From assembly GCA_947179155.2 (NCBI GenBank), contig OX359283.1, positions 9,843,764-9,907,763 of the forward strand: a DNA stretch of 64,000 bases, written 5' to 3'. A program made the translations under genes and the position numbers. This DNA is from Hedera helix. Lineage: Eukaryota > Streptophyta > Magnoliopsida > Apiales > Araliaceae. Under the pieces are notes generated by a model, which saw only the letters and a list, made by a program, of their open reading frames with translations, ran no database searches and was not told the DNA's origin. Positions within the stretch are counted from its first letter, which is position 1. The number at the start of each line of letters is the position of its first letter. This document shows, one piece after another, positions 10,730 to 21,954 of this stretch.

Positions 10730-12386
10730 TGGTGTGATGTCGCAAGCACCCAAAAATAAAATCTTACTTTTGAAAAATATTAATGTAGTAGTGTAAGCAA
10801 GAGTCGATCCCACAGAGAATGATTAATTTAATTTTATATTTTTGCAAATAAAAATAGGGGGTTTTTGAATTAAAGAAATAATTTAAATAAAACTAATTAA
10901 AATAAATATGCAAGAAATAAATAAAAATAAAAAGTCATGGTTTAAGTTAATATCTACCATCAAGAATTTACAACTGATCACTGATGCAAGAATAAATCAA
11001 TTCATATTTTAAATATTCAACGTGGAATAATTACTCCCATTCGAATAATTTTCCTATCTCTCCTTAATTTTAGTTAAGCAGAAACAAACGATCTAAATAA
11101 CCCTTACTACTAAATAATCTCAGACAAGCGCTAAAGATTTAACCTAGTAGCAGCATAAAGAAATAGAGAGATCGTTGAACTAAACAACACAATCCAAGCG
11201 TCTGCATTTAATCTAGATGAATATTCTTCCTAAGATATAACAATATTTTGATAAGCAAAATAATTAGTAACCTTAGTTGCTTCGCAAATTAAAGTGACCA
11301 AACAATTACGGATTTAATATTTAATTTAGCAATAGATTTCAACGAATAATAAACTAGTATGCATCCTAGCAATTAAACGAATTAATCATAAAATTAAACA
11401 TAGAAAAATATTCAATACTCAAAATATAAATTGAACAATTAAAATAAATTAGATCTCACGGTGTATAAATTTTGATGGCTTCAATCACTTAAACCAAGAA
11501 AAATAAATTAACTACTCATAAAAATAGAGAACACTAAAGAATAGAAGAGAGAATTTTTATTCTAATAAAAGTTGTATATTACATTGTGTATCAAGCCCTC
11601 TATTTATAGGCTCCATAAACCTCCTAAATTGTCCAAACCCTAATAGGATTTACAATTAAAAATAAAAGAAAAAGAAAATAATTATTTTTCTAACCCTAGT
11701 TGGAATTAAAATCCAATTTGGAATCAAAAAGTAGCAAAATTCGCGAAATAATCCCGTTTTTGGAATTAACGCGCAGCCAAACACTGCCTTCGCCCCTTGA
11801 CCAGTCAACTCACGCGCGTCCGCGCATTGCGCGCGGCACATAAGACAAAACGACGTCGTATTACTCCGTTTTTTGCCACTGTTCGGCCACAGCGCGCATT
11901 GCGCGAAGTCTGTTTCTACCGCTCAAAACCAAACGGCGTCGTTCCACCTGTTGCTGAGTGTTAAGCTGGCGCGCATGGCGCGAGTTCGCAAACTTCCTGA
12001 AATTTACGGTTCTGCCATTGAGCGATTTATTTACCATTTTGACATCCAAACTTTGCAGATTTTACAGAATTGCCCCCCAGCTTTACTTTTCCTACAAAAA
12101 TAAATATAAAATAATCAAAAATAAATAAAAATAATATAAAAATACTAAAAATGCTAAAAACACATAATAATAAATAAAACACCTAAAACACTAAAAATAA
12201 ATAAAAACACATAAAAATAAATAAATATAAAAATACTATAAAATTACCTAAATTAACATAAATTAACTAAAACCCTATAAAACCTATTAAAACCAAAATA
12301 AATTAAATAATTAAATATTTAAGCACACAATAAATATAGAAACTAAGTTTTAGGGAATAAAAATATCGTATAATTTAACCCTATCA
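10730..12386 (-). repeat. Inverted LTR of the same Tat-like family
   Basis: TGGTGTGATGTCGC to CCTATCA is the reverse complement of a full-length LTR (1657 bp) of the surrounding family, more diverged from the two flanking LTRs than they are from each other. Minus-strand TATA lies near 11600. Flanks (AAATT and AAGAG) do not form a TSD. The left flank CAAAATT matches the complement of the first internal bases after a 5' LTR, so this may be a remnant of a longer inverted copy and not a clean solo LTR. Confidence 0.8.
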
Positions 12387-12726
12387 AAGAGTTATGTGAA
12401 AAATAAATATATTGAGTTTTATTATATAACTTTTATAAGGTAATTAATGACCGAAGCTTATCTGAGTTTTAATTAGTTTGATACATTTGGATTCACACAC
12501 ACACAAAAGATCTTGAGTAAAGTAAAATTGATAAATATGTTAAAGTTCTAGATTTTGCATAGTTTTGAAATTTTCTTTGAGTTATCATTTAAAAATTCTT
12601 TGAGGCTGATGTTGAAATTTATATTGATCTGTTGCTCAAGTAAGTTGTTTGGTTATTAGTTTTAATTTTATAGTTTTTGTTATTGTTTTGCTTGAGGACT
12701 AGCAAAGAGCTAAGTGTGGGGGGATT
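12387..12726 (+). other. 3' internal end and PPT of Tat-like element
   Basis: No gene. It contains a short (CA)n run near 12494 and the family-typical end: TTGCTTGAGGACTAGCAAAG (a small hairpin), then AAGTGTGGGGGGATT, the polypurine tract that primes plus-strand DNA, directly before the 3' LTR. Confidence 0.75.
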
Positions 12727-14378
12727 TGATAGAGTTAAATTATATGCCATTTTTATTCCTTAATACTTAGTTTTTATATTTATTGTGTGCATAAATGTTT
12801 AATTATTTAGCTTATTTTGATTTTAATAGGTTGTATAGGATTTTAGTTAATTTAGGTAATTTTATAGTATTTTTATATTTCTTTTTATTTATGTGTTTTT
12901 ATTTATTTTTAGTGTTTTAGGTGTTTTATTTATTATTATGTATTTTTAGGATTTTTAGTATTTTTATATTATTTTTAATTAATTTATATTTATTTTTGTA
13001 GAAAAATAAAAGTTTGAGGGCATAATTATAAAAACTGCAAAGATCAGATGGCATAATGGTAATTAATCGGAAATACAGGCGTCCGCGCATGGCGCGGGGA
13101 AGGAACAGCACGCGGAGCAGCAAGACGACGTCGTTTGTAGTGCAGAGTAGAAGAACCTCGCGCAATGCGCGGATGCCATGTTCAGCAGCAGGCGCGTGAC
13201 CAACACGCGCTAACGGTACAAATCAGGCGCATGTAATACACGTGCTGACGCGTCAGAGAAGAGAGAGAAAAGGCGACTGGCAAAATTTTCCTTTTTCCTT
13301 CCTTATTTTGGATTTCCTACACTGCAATGCAACAAATCAGTAGAATAAAAATCTAATTCTAATTTGGAAAAGGAAGCAATAATTCTTTATTTTATTTTTA
13401 ATATTTTATTTAGACTTCCAATTAGGGTTACAATAATAATTATTTTAGTTTTCTTTTATTTTTATTTGTATTTTAAATCCTAGTATGGTTTGGAAATAAT
13501 AAATCCAACTAGAGTTAGGAGGATTTTGGAGACTATAAATAGATGGCTTGACACACAATGTAAGATACAACTCTCATTAGGATAAAAATTATCTCTTCTA
13601 TTATTTAGTATTCTCTATTATTATGAGTAGTTAATTTATTTTTCTTGGTTTAAGTGATTGAAGCCATCAAGATTTATACACTGTGAAATCTAATTTATTT
13701 TAATTGTTCAATTTATATTTTGATTATTGAATATTTTTCTGTGCTTAATTTTATGATTGATTTCTTTAATTGCTAGGAGTACTACTAGTTTATTATTCAT
13801 ATTAATCTACTGCTGTTTGTGAAACAACTAAGTTTAATAATTGTTTTGCAGATCAAAAGATTATTTTATCTTAGGAAGAATATTCATCTAAATTAAATGC
13901 AAACAAGTGGCTTGTGTTATTTAGTTCAACGATCTCTCTAATTCTTTATGCTGCTATTACATTAAATTTTTAGCAAGTGCCGGAGGTTGTTTATTAGTAA
14001 GGGTATTTAGACAAAGTGACTCTACTTATCTAAAATTAAGGAGAGAGGAGAAAAATTACTCCACCTGCGAGTAGTTCTTTCTACGGTGAATCTTCAAAAT
14101 ATTAATTGATTTATTTTTGTATCAGTGATTAGTTGTAAATTCTCAATGGTGGATGTTGACTTAAACCAAGGCTTTTTTATTTTTATTTATTTCTTGCATA
14201 ATTATTTTAATTAGTTTTATTTAAATTATTTCTTTAATTACAAAATCCCCAAACTTTTGTTTGCGAAAACATAAAATTAAATTAATCATTCTCCGTGGGA
14301 TCGACTCTTGCTTACACTACTACATATTTATTTTTCCAAAGTAAGATTTTATTTTTGGGTGCTTGCGACATCACACCA
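12727..14378 (+). repeat. 3' LTR of Tat-like element
   Basis: 1652 bp, TGATAGAGTT to TCACACCA, followed by TSD GTTTT (14379-14383). TATA-like CTATAAATAG at 13533-13542. GC-rich island at about 13075-13210 (CGCGCATGGCGCGG, GACGACGTCGTTTG, CGCGCAATGCGCGG). Confidence 0.88.
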
Positions 14379-14383
14379 GTTTT

Positions 14384-14815
14384 ATGTTGGAAAAATGGAA
14401 TTAAACACAAATTTTCAGCCCCAAGGACTCTTCAACAAAATGAGTACTTTTGGGCTGAAGTTGTAAACACAACTTGCTACACTTAAAATAGATCACTGAT
14501 CCATCAGCTATACAAGAAGACACCATATGAAATGTGGAAAGGAAGAAAGTCAAACATAACCGATCTTCATATATTTGAATGTATCTGCTACATCCTAAAT
14601 AATGGCAAGAGGTACTTGACAAAGTTTCAACCCAAAGCAGATGAAGGAATATTTCTTGGATGCTCTACTGAAAGCAAAGCCAATAGAGTATTCAACAAAA
14701 AATCATTAGTAGTTGAAGTATCTATTCATGTCACTTTTGATGGAAGTGATCAAAGTAAATCAAGTGGAACTGCACAAATTGATGAGCTCATAGAGTCAAT
14801 CGTTTAGCAAAAAAG
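14384..14815 (+). pseudogene. pol: Sirevirus A integrase, C-terminal part
   Basis: Resumes after the insertion with CWKNGIKHKFSAPRTLQQNEYFWAE. The family has QQNGVVERKNRT: the third catalytic Glu region is rearranged by a small deletion. A stop follows CYT near 14484. Downstream HIFECICYILNNGKRYLTKFQPKADEGIFLGCSTESKANRVFNKKS is the usual copia integrase C-terminal region. A TAG ends this piece at about 14805. Confidence 0.82.
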
Positions 14816-14869
14816 TTACACGATCATAGATGATGAAAGAAGATTGAGGAAGCACTGGAAGATTCAAGC

Positions 14870-15617
14870 TGAATTGAAGCTATGTAAGAAGAGTTGAATT
14901 AATTTGAAAGAAACAAAGTGTGGAGGCTAGTTCCAAGACCTGACAACCATCTAGTGATTGGCACCAAATGGATTTTCAGAAATAAGATGGATGGAGCAGG
15001 TATTATTACAAGAAACAAGGCAAGATTGGTTGCTAAAGGATACTCACAAAAAGAAGGAATAGATTATGATGAGGCTTTTGCACCTGTTGCAAGACTGGAG
15101 GCTATCAGAATGTTCCTAGCCCATGCTACCTAAATGAAATTTAAAGTCTTCCAAATGTATGTCAAAAGTGATTTCCTAAATAGAGAACTTCAAGAAACAG
15201 TCTATGTGGAGCAACCCCCAGGTTTTGTTATTCCAACTCTATCCAATCATGTTTATAAATTAGATAAAACACTATATAGATTAAAACAAACACTTAGAGC
15301 ATGGTATGAAACACTCACTACTTTTTTTTAATTGAAAATGGTTTTTCTAGAGGAAGAGTAGACGCAACTTAATTTCTCAAAAATATAAAAACAAAACTTT
15401 GTTAGTTCAAATTTATGTAGATGATATAATATTTGGTTTTACTGATGAAAATCTATGTCAAAGATTTGCTAAGATGATGTAGAGTAAATATGAGATGAGC
15501 ATGATGAGAGAATTAAACTTCTTTCTTGGACTTCAAGTAAAACAAACTAAAGAAGGAATCTTTATAAGCTAAGCCAAATACATCAAAGATTTACTGAAAA
15601 AATATGGCTTGGAGTCA
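14870..15617 (+). pseudogene. pol: Sirevirus A reverse transcriptase
   Basis: Reads KVWRLVPRPDNHLVIGTKWIFRNK...KARLVAKGYSQKEGIDYDEAFAPVARLEAIRMFLAHAT, stop, then FKVFQMYVKSDFLNRELQETVYVEQPPGF. The family motif is QMDVKSAFLNG, so the first catalytic Asp is Tyr here. Further on, IYVDDIIFG (the YVDD pair, about 15413) is intact, followed by MSMMRELNFFLGLQVKQ. Several stops and a frameshift near 15330 make it dead. It is cut at 15617 by the hAT-like insertion; RNase H continues at 22634. Confidence 0.87.
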
Positions 15618-15625
15618 TCTACCTC
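15618..15625. repeat. 8-bp TSD TCTACCTC of hAT-like element
   Basis: TCTACCTC occurs directly before the left terminal repeat and again at 22626-22633 directly after the right one. Eight-base duplications are characteristic of hAT transposition. Confidence 0.9.
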
Positions 15626-16026
15626 TAGACCTGGCAAACGGGCGGGCCGGGCCAAAAACGGCCCGGCTTTTTGCCGGCTACAAAATGCTTGGCCCGTGCG
15701 GGCCAGCCTGGCCCGCGGGCCATTTGTGTAATTTTTTTTTAATTTTGTTTATTATGACTTATAATTTAAAATATTAAGTAAGACATGAAATCTTCTTCAT
15801 GTGTGTCATGATTTCTTTTTCCAACCCACGAAAAAGCATACATAACTGATTAACTTTTTATATTTGAAATAAATATTAACACTAATTATTTACAATTATA
15901 ACACATTATTTTTTATATTCTTCATAATTCTCTATTTGATTCATTTTCTAAGTTATTTTTTTTGTCAACAATGTCAAGCAATATAAATTTAAAAAAAATA
16001 ATAAAAAATTTAGCCCGCGGGCCGGG
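15626..16026. other. Left arm of the hAT-like element
   Basis: GC-rich end (15626-15725), then about 300 bp of AT-rich sequence with no ORF, ending in a second GC-rich patch TTAGCCCGCGGGCC that includes the CCGGG target of the gypsy insertion. Confidence 0.7.
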
Positions 16027-16299
16027 TGTGACACCCCAAAATCTGGGCCCACACAGCCCAAACATGAGTTGTCAAAAGACTACAACAAAATTATTACAAG
16101 ATAGAACAACGTTCAACAAAACAGTGTATAATAATACACAACTAAGTCTTCACTATTATTATCACACTATTTTACAACGCGTGAAAACTACAATAGCTAT
16201 CCCTCAGACTCTCACTCTATTCCCCGGCTAGACCCAGCTACGTTCCCATCTTCTGTTGAAAACAATGGAACAAAAGAAAGGGTGAGCTCAAATAGCCTT
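16027..16299 (-). repeat. 3' LTR remnant of the minus-strand gypsy element
   Basis: Nearly identical to 19507-19779 (273 bp), then directly joined to integrase coding sequence at about 16300. Only the downstream (U5-side) end of the LTR is left. Confidence 0.88.
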
Positions 16300-16648
16300 G
16301 AGAAACTTTGGAAAGACCCGTCACGAAATCCATATTGATGTGTTCCCACTTCCATTCGGGAACCTCAAGTGGTTGTAATGGACCCTTAGGTACTTGATGC
16401 TCTGCCTTGACACGTTGACAAATTAGGCACCTTGAGATAAACTCTGCAATCTCCCTTTTCATATTGTTCCACCAAAATGTATGTCGAAGATCTCGATACA
16501 TCTTAGTACTCCCTGGGTGGATTGTAAATGGCGTGTTGTGTGCCTCCATCATGATTTTATGCTTCAATTCAGGATCATTAAGAACACAGAGTCGAGAGTT
16601 AACTCGAAGTATTCCTTTCTCGTCGATTCTTGGCCTCAGGAATAGCAC
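16300..16648 (-). pseudogene. pol: Gypsy integrase, N-terminal part
   Basis: Reads RPRIDEKGILRVNSRL, then an intact HHCC zinc domain (AHNTPFTIHPGSTKMYRDLR...SRCLICQRVKAEHQ) and PEWKWEHINMDFVTGL with the first catalytic Asp. The protein then runs into LTR sequence, so the second Asp and the Glu of the catalytic triad are missing. It is in another frame from the RT; a 1-base indel at about 16635-16645 separates them. Confidence 0.87.
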
Positions 16649-18308
16649 CTTCTTGTACTTTCTTCATTATATTCATCAGCTCCGGATCAGTAGCTTGAGT
16701 AGCTTTAATTTTATTGATTAAAGCTGGTTCTACTCGTACGTGTGCAATCTTCAAGTGGGTCATTGGTGTTTTTAGCTCGATCCCCATCTTTTGCAAGTCG
16801 TACAAAATACACTTTTGTGTTGTTAGCAGTGCACTTGTACTCGCATAAGATCTTCTGCTCAAAGCGTCAGCTACAATGTTCGCCTTTCCCGGGTGATACT
16901 GGAATGTGTGGTCATAATCCTTCAACAGCTCAAGCCAACGTCGTTGTCGCATGTTGAGTTCCTTCTGGGTGAAGAAATACTTGAGACTTTTATGACCCGT
17001 ATAGATATCCACTTTTTCTCTGTACAAGTAGTGTCTCCAGATCTTCAACGTGAAAACGACTGCTGCCAACTCTAGATCATGAGTAGGATAATTTTTCTCA
17101 TAATCTTTGAGTTGTCGAGAGGCATAGGCTATAACCTTTCCATGTTGCATAAGGACACAGCCTAGACCTTTGCCTGAAGCATCGCTGTAGATAACAAATT
17201 CTCCTGATCCTAATGGTATGGTCAGAACAGGAGCTGAAATAAGTTTCTTCTTGAGTTCTTGAAAACGTTTCTCGCATTCCTCGTTCCATACGAATTTTGT
17301 ACTTTTCCGAGTCAGCTGAGTTAATGGAGTGGCGATTCGAGAAAATCCTTCTACGAATCTCCGACAATAACCAGCTAAGCCCAGAAAACTTTGAACTTCA
17401 ATTACTGACCGAGGTTGCTCCCAATTTAATATTGCTTCGATCTTTACAGGATCAACTGATATTCCCTTACTGGAAATCACATGCCCAAGGAACGTGACTT
17501 CCTCAAGCCAAAATTCACACTTCTTCAGCTTGACATACAACTTGTTCTCACGTAGCTTTTGGAATATTAATCTCAGGTGTTGTTCACGATCCTCACGACT
17601 CTTGGAGTATATGAGAATGTCATCAATAAAGACAACTACAAAATGATCCAAATGTTCCTTGAATATCCGGTTCATCATGTCCATGAAAGCTGCAGGAGCA
17701 TTAGTTAGTCCAAAATGCATGATTAAGAACTCATAATGCCCATAACGAGTTCTGAAAGCAGTCTTTGGAATGTCCTCAGCTTTAACCTTTAACTGATGAT
17801 ATCCAGAACGGATATCAATCTTTGAGAAATGTTGAGCACCTTGCAATTGATCAAACATGTCATCAATCCGAGGTAACGGATACCTGTTTTTGATGGTGAC
17901 ATGGTTCAATTGTCGGTAGTCAATGCACAATCTCATACTCCCGTCTTTCTTCTTTACAAATAGAACAGGAGCATCCCAAGGTGATGCACTCGGACGAATG
18001 AAACCGGTATCCAACAATTCCTGTAGTTGGAATTTTAACTCTTGAAGTTCAATGGGAGCTATTCGGTATGGAGCTTTGGAAATGGGCTTGGTACCGAGTT
18101 CAAGATCAATACAAAATTCAATTTCACGGTTTGGGGGTAAGCCAGGAAGTTTCTCAGGAAAAACGTCAGGAAACTCATTAACAATGGGAATATCATTCAA
18201 GTTTGATATATTTTTGTTCAAATCAGTGACATGAGCTAAAAAGGCTTGACATCCGTTTTTCAATAAACGAATGACTTTATGGCTAGAAATAACAGTTATA
18301 GATTTCAA
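16599..18308 (-). pseudogene. pol: Gypsy reverse transcriptase and RNase H
   Basis: A 569-codon open frame. RT motifs: GFIRPSASPWDAPVLFVKKKDGS, LCIDYRQLN, FSKIDIRSGYHQ (first catalytic Asp), FGLTNAPAAFMDMMNRIF and VVFIDDILIYS (catalytic Asp pair), all intact. RNase H: VIYSDASGKGLGCVL, THDLELAAVVFTLKIWRHYL, then IYTGHKSLKYF where the family has YTDHKSLKY (catalytic Asp to Gly), and NIVADALSRR. RT may be catalytically sound on paper, but RNase H has lost a key residue and there is no intact polyprotein. The frame is continuous with the protease frame across one stop at 18321-18323. Strong match to plant Ty3/gypsy of the chromovirus type (with the iMet PBS); the chromodomain region itself is deleted. 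Confidence 0.93.
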
Positions 18309-18320
18309 CGGTTTAGTTGC

Positions 18321-18938
18321 TTAAATTTGAATGACAGGTTGATTAGGAATATGAAAACTAATAATCTTATGAAAACAATCAATTTTAGCATGATGGGTAG
18401 TCAACCAATCAATTCCTAAAATCACATCAAATTCATGCATCTCCAAAGAAATAAGGTCAACAGGTAATGTGAGGTTATTGATTTGAACAAGACAAGATTT
18501 ATAGATAGTATATGTGATAGATATTTCTCCCAATGAGGTTTCAACTGATAAGTCAAAGTCTATGTTTTTCGAAGTCAAATTTAAACGTTGAGCACACGTA
18601 TGTGAGATAAAAGAATGGGTAGAACAAGTATCTAACATGGCATAAACTTCACAAGAATTTATAAATAGCTTACCGATTATCACTTCATTCGGTTCTTGAC
18701 TGTTATCGTCAAATCGAATCTCGAGTACTTCATTCGGATCTTCACGTATTTCAACCATGGGAATACCACTAAATAATTCTCTAATGAACTGTTTCTCGGA
18801 TTCCTCAACTTCATCAGTAGTAACGTACCAATGATTTCCATTAAAATAGTATTTTCGATAGACTGTATTTTCCACGATAGTGACTAACTTAACCTGAATT
18901 CCTCTAAATTGTAATGCCCAAAAGTATAGAAACATCAT
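18321..18938 (-). pseudogene. pol: Gypsy aspartic protease region
   Basis: Contains VYAMLDTCSTHSFISHTCAQRL (family form FDSGATHSFIS; catalytic Asp and the next position kept, Gly to Cys) and FDVILGIDWLTTHHAKIDC, the usual conserved block after the active site. It ends at a TAA (18321-18323) in the same frame as the RT; the stop is compatible with a single CAA-to-TAA change. The N-terminal 60 residues are unlike a gag C-terminus and no CCHC knuckle is seen. Confidence 0.85.
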
Positions 18939-19310
18939 TTTTAAATAATCTTGAAAATCATAGCTGTAACACCATAAATCCCAAAGACTGATATGAAAAG
19001 TCCATATATTCTGATCCTTTGTTATCGAGCATAACCAAGTGATATGATCCTTCCAATTAGTGAGCAGATTAAAGGCAATAATTTCTGCAAGTTCATTACA
19101 TCCTTTAATTGCTTATAAGAAAGGATCTGGAACGACTGCAGTAGAGCTTTCACCTTCATCTTTACTGGATAGAACACGCATAAATTTTGCCTTAGGCAAA
19201 AGATTCAACTCTGAGTTTGTAGGAAGATTATTCGTCGCCTTTTGATTCGCAGGTACATTTGTTTCGGGCACCCCATTGTTAACTTCCTGATTTTCATATG
19301 CCATATTCAA
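18939..19310 (-). pseudogene. gag: Remnant of gag start in the minus-strand gypsy element
   Basis: ATG at 19310 opens MNMAYENQEVNNGVPETNVPANQK..., 65 codons to a stop, then about 150 bases of broken sequence leading into the protease frame. A normal gypsy gag would need over 1 kb here, so capsid and zinc-knuckle regions are deleted. Confidence 0.6.
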
Positions 19311-19488
19311 CTGTAGTCACAAAATAATTGTTAGTTTAAACAAACTGATTCATCACTTCTTGTTCCTACATTCAAATCGATTCGTTAGATAACAAAATCT
19401 AATTTAGGTGGGACACACAAGTGACTGATTCTATTCGTCTCTCTCCCCTCCTAGCTTTAACCCCAAATCTCCTTTAAAGATTATATCC

Positions 19489-19504
19489 CTAAGCTCTGAT
19501 GCCA
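19489..19504 (-). promoter_or_regulatory. PBS (tRNA-iMet type) of the minus-strand gypsy element
   Basis: On the minus strand TGGCATCAGAGCTTAG follows the LTR after 2 bases. Together with the LTR end at 19507 it fixes the orientation of the element. Confidence 0.85.
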
Positions 19505-20629
19505 ACTATTACACCCCCAAATCTGGGCCCACACAACCCAAACTTGAGTTGTCAAAAGACTACAACAAAAGTATTACAAGATAGAACAACGTTCAACAAA
19601 ACAGTGTATAATAATACACAACTAAGTCTTCACTATTATTATCACACTATTTTACAACGCGTGAAGACTACGATAGCTATCCCTCGGACTCTCACTCTAT
19701 TCCCCGGCTAGACCCAGCTACGTTCCCATCTCCTGTTGAAAACAATGGAACAAAAGAAAGGGTGAGCTCAAATAGCCCAGTAAAGAATATCATGACTAAG
19801 ATAATGACGAATAAATTATCATTAGCCTTCAACAGTTGAGTTCTTGATAGAATACAATAGACTACAAGGTTTATATCAAAAACTACAGTTAAATTCTTGA
19901 ACAATGTTCAGATCAATAATAGCAGCGGAATGAGCAACCTATTAGAAGAATAATGCAGACTATAATGTCCACTCGGTTATCTTTTTAGGAAAAACATCAT
20001 CAACTTTTATCATCTGAAATATCATTAGTCACGATAATACAATTTCACAGTTCCTGATCATAATCATGCAGATCAACAGTTCATCTTTGCACTACGGGCC
20101 AAAGACATTCAATATAACACCAACGATCATAATTATACCAGATTCAGCCTTTGGTCATAATCATACCAAACAACAGTTCATCTTTGCACTATGGGCCAAA
20201 GAGAACATTCACCACGTGCCATAAAAGACACCGAATAGATGTATCGCCATTAACCTATTATATCGCCTTTAACCTATCATTTGTTCAACAATTATATCGC
20301 ATCTGTGCCCCCGACCACATATATTCACAACAACTTGATTTTGGATGATTAGAATATAAATGATGAACAGAAGAAACAGGATAAACAATAAGTATCAGAA
20401 TTTTACTTTGTACAGATTCAAATAATGTCCAAATTGTCAACATGATGTGGAGTGAAATTTAAAAATGATATTCACGATCCACAGTTCAGAATAACGGTTA
20501 CAGTTCAAGAGAAAGGTTCACGTAAATAGGATGGTTCAATTGAAATGATGAAGTGCAACTATTATGGAACATATAATATTTTCAGGAATTATAGAAGCAA
20601 TAGTTCCATAATAAGTTTTGATTTAGGTG

Positions 20630-20870
20630 TATGAAAGAAAATAATATCCCTTACCGTAGCAGATTTGATTAACAAAAGGTGAAGGAAATTAATATCCCTT
20701 ACCATAATAAGTTTGAATAATGGAAGATGAAAAAGATGGTATCCCTTATGAGTATAAAGGAAAATAATATCACTTACGAATATGAAAGAAAATGATATTA
20801 TAAACGAATATGCAATAAAAATGTCATGTGATAATTCGTGTGAACAAATTATTTCCACAAGAGACAAATA
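20630..20870. repeat. Degenerate tandem repeat with repeated GTAAGGGATA words
   Basis: On the minus strand GTAAGGGATATT-type words recur at about 20660-20648 and 20705-20693, with decayed copies near 20750 and 20770. They resemble the donor-like sequence at 21243, as if a segment holding the putative splice donor had been tandemly copied. Confidence 0.5.
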
Positions 20871-20899
20871 AAAAATGAATACAAAGAGTAATTCAACAA

Positions 20900-21170
20900 A
20901 CATGCGGTAATCCGCGTAGTTAGGTTATTCTCAGAGATTAATAAGGAATGAATACGAAAGGTTATTCACCAACAGGCGGTAATCCGCGCCGTAAGGTTAT
21001 TCCCACAATTTAATAAAAATTGAATACGAGGAGTTATTCACCAAACAGGCGGTAATCCGCGCAGTAAGATTATTCTCAGAGATTAATAAGGAATGAATAC
21101 GAAAGGTTATTCACCAACAGGCGGTACTTCGCGCCGTAAGGTTATTCCCACAAATTAATACATGGAAATA
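20900..21170. repeat. Tandem repeat with GCGGTAATCCGC palindromes
   Basis: Four units of roughly 75 bp, each with (G)CGGTAATCCGCG (last unit CGGTACTTCGCG) followed by AGGTTATTC and GAATGAATACGA-type sequence. The alternation of units suggests a higher-order repeat of two. Lies in the gypsy LTR. Confidence 0.75.
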
Positions 21171-21469
21171 AATGACACATCTTATGAGTAAGAAAGAAAC
21201 GATATTATTTTCGAGAATCAAATAATGATAATCCCTTACCTTAACACGTGACTGGATATTGATTTAAATGAGGTTGATTAACTTGAACAGTACACGTACA
21301 CTTATAGATCTTCACAAATACTCAAGATGACTTAAGCACACTTAGAGAGAACTTACACAAGAAGTATTTAGAGAGAGAAAGAAAGAACAAGTAAGGAAGT
21401 TTATGAAAAATCCTTAAGTTAAGGCCTCTATTTATAGCCAAAAATCTTATCATAACCAAGATTTCCTAA

Positions 21470-21735
21470 TTTAATCCAAATCGTTCATTTCAAGATAATG
21501 TTTAATCCATACCATTCATTTCATCTTTTAAGATTTCTTTAATCTAAACCATTCATTTAAAGATCATCTTTTAGTCTACACCATCCATTTCAAATTCTAT
21601 ATTATCTTTAATCTATACCATTCATTTCATCTTTTAAGATTTTCTTAATCTAAACCATTCATTTAAAGATCATCTTTTAATCTACACCATCCATTTCAAA
21701 TTCTATATTATCTTTAATCTATACCATTAATTTTA
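21470..21735. repeat. Tandem repeat of TAATCTA(A)ACCATTCATTT units
   Basis: CCATTCATTTCAT, CCATTCATTTAAAGAT and CCATCCATTTCAAATTC recur in fixed order, with a roughly 120-bp higher-order unit present twice. Upstream (promoter) part of the minus-strand LTR. Confidence 0.7.
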
Positions 21736-21954
21736 TATCACCTAACTTTATATTATAAACAATTAACTTTATCAATTCAATTATTCAACAATAATTCACA
21801 CTTATTCATTATTATGACTGATTATTATAAATACAGTGTAGTTGGCTCTCTGAGTTAGATATCAAGTCAATTAATTAATGAAATATAACTGTTTAAATAA
21901 CACCATAATAGAGATAACAATAATGCAGAAAGTATGTAAAAGAAAGAATACGTT

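Larger units (their letters stand above)
6796..14378 (+). mobile_element. Non-autonomous Tat/Athila-like gypsy element, gag-only
   Basis: LTRs at 6796-8419 and 12727-14378, TSD GTTTT, a PBS matching the tRNA-Asp 3' end, and a GTGTGGGGGGATT polypurine tract. The internal region is only 4.3 kb, of which 1.66 kb is an inverted LTR. It encodes a gag-type protein with a zinc knuckle but no protease, RT, RNase H or integrase. This matches the structure of gag-only plant derivatives called TR-GAG elements. The LTRs are nearly identical outside a start-proximal indel, so it looks recent and was presumably mobilised by enzymes supplied in trans. Confidence 0.85.

Noticed and set aside
16742..17497. 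Plus-strand frames of 60-71 codons across 16.7-17.5 kb
   Set aside because: They are antisense to the intact gypsy RT/RNase H frame.
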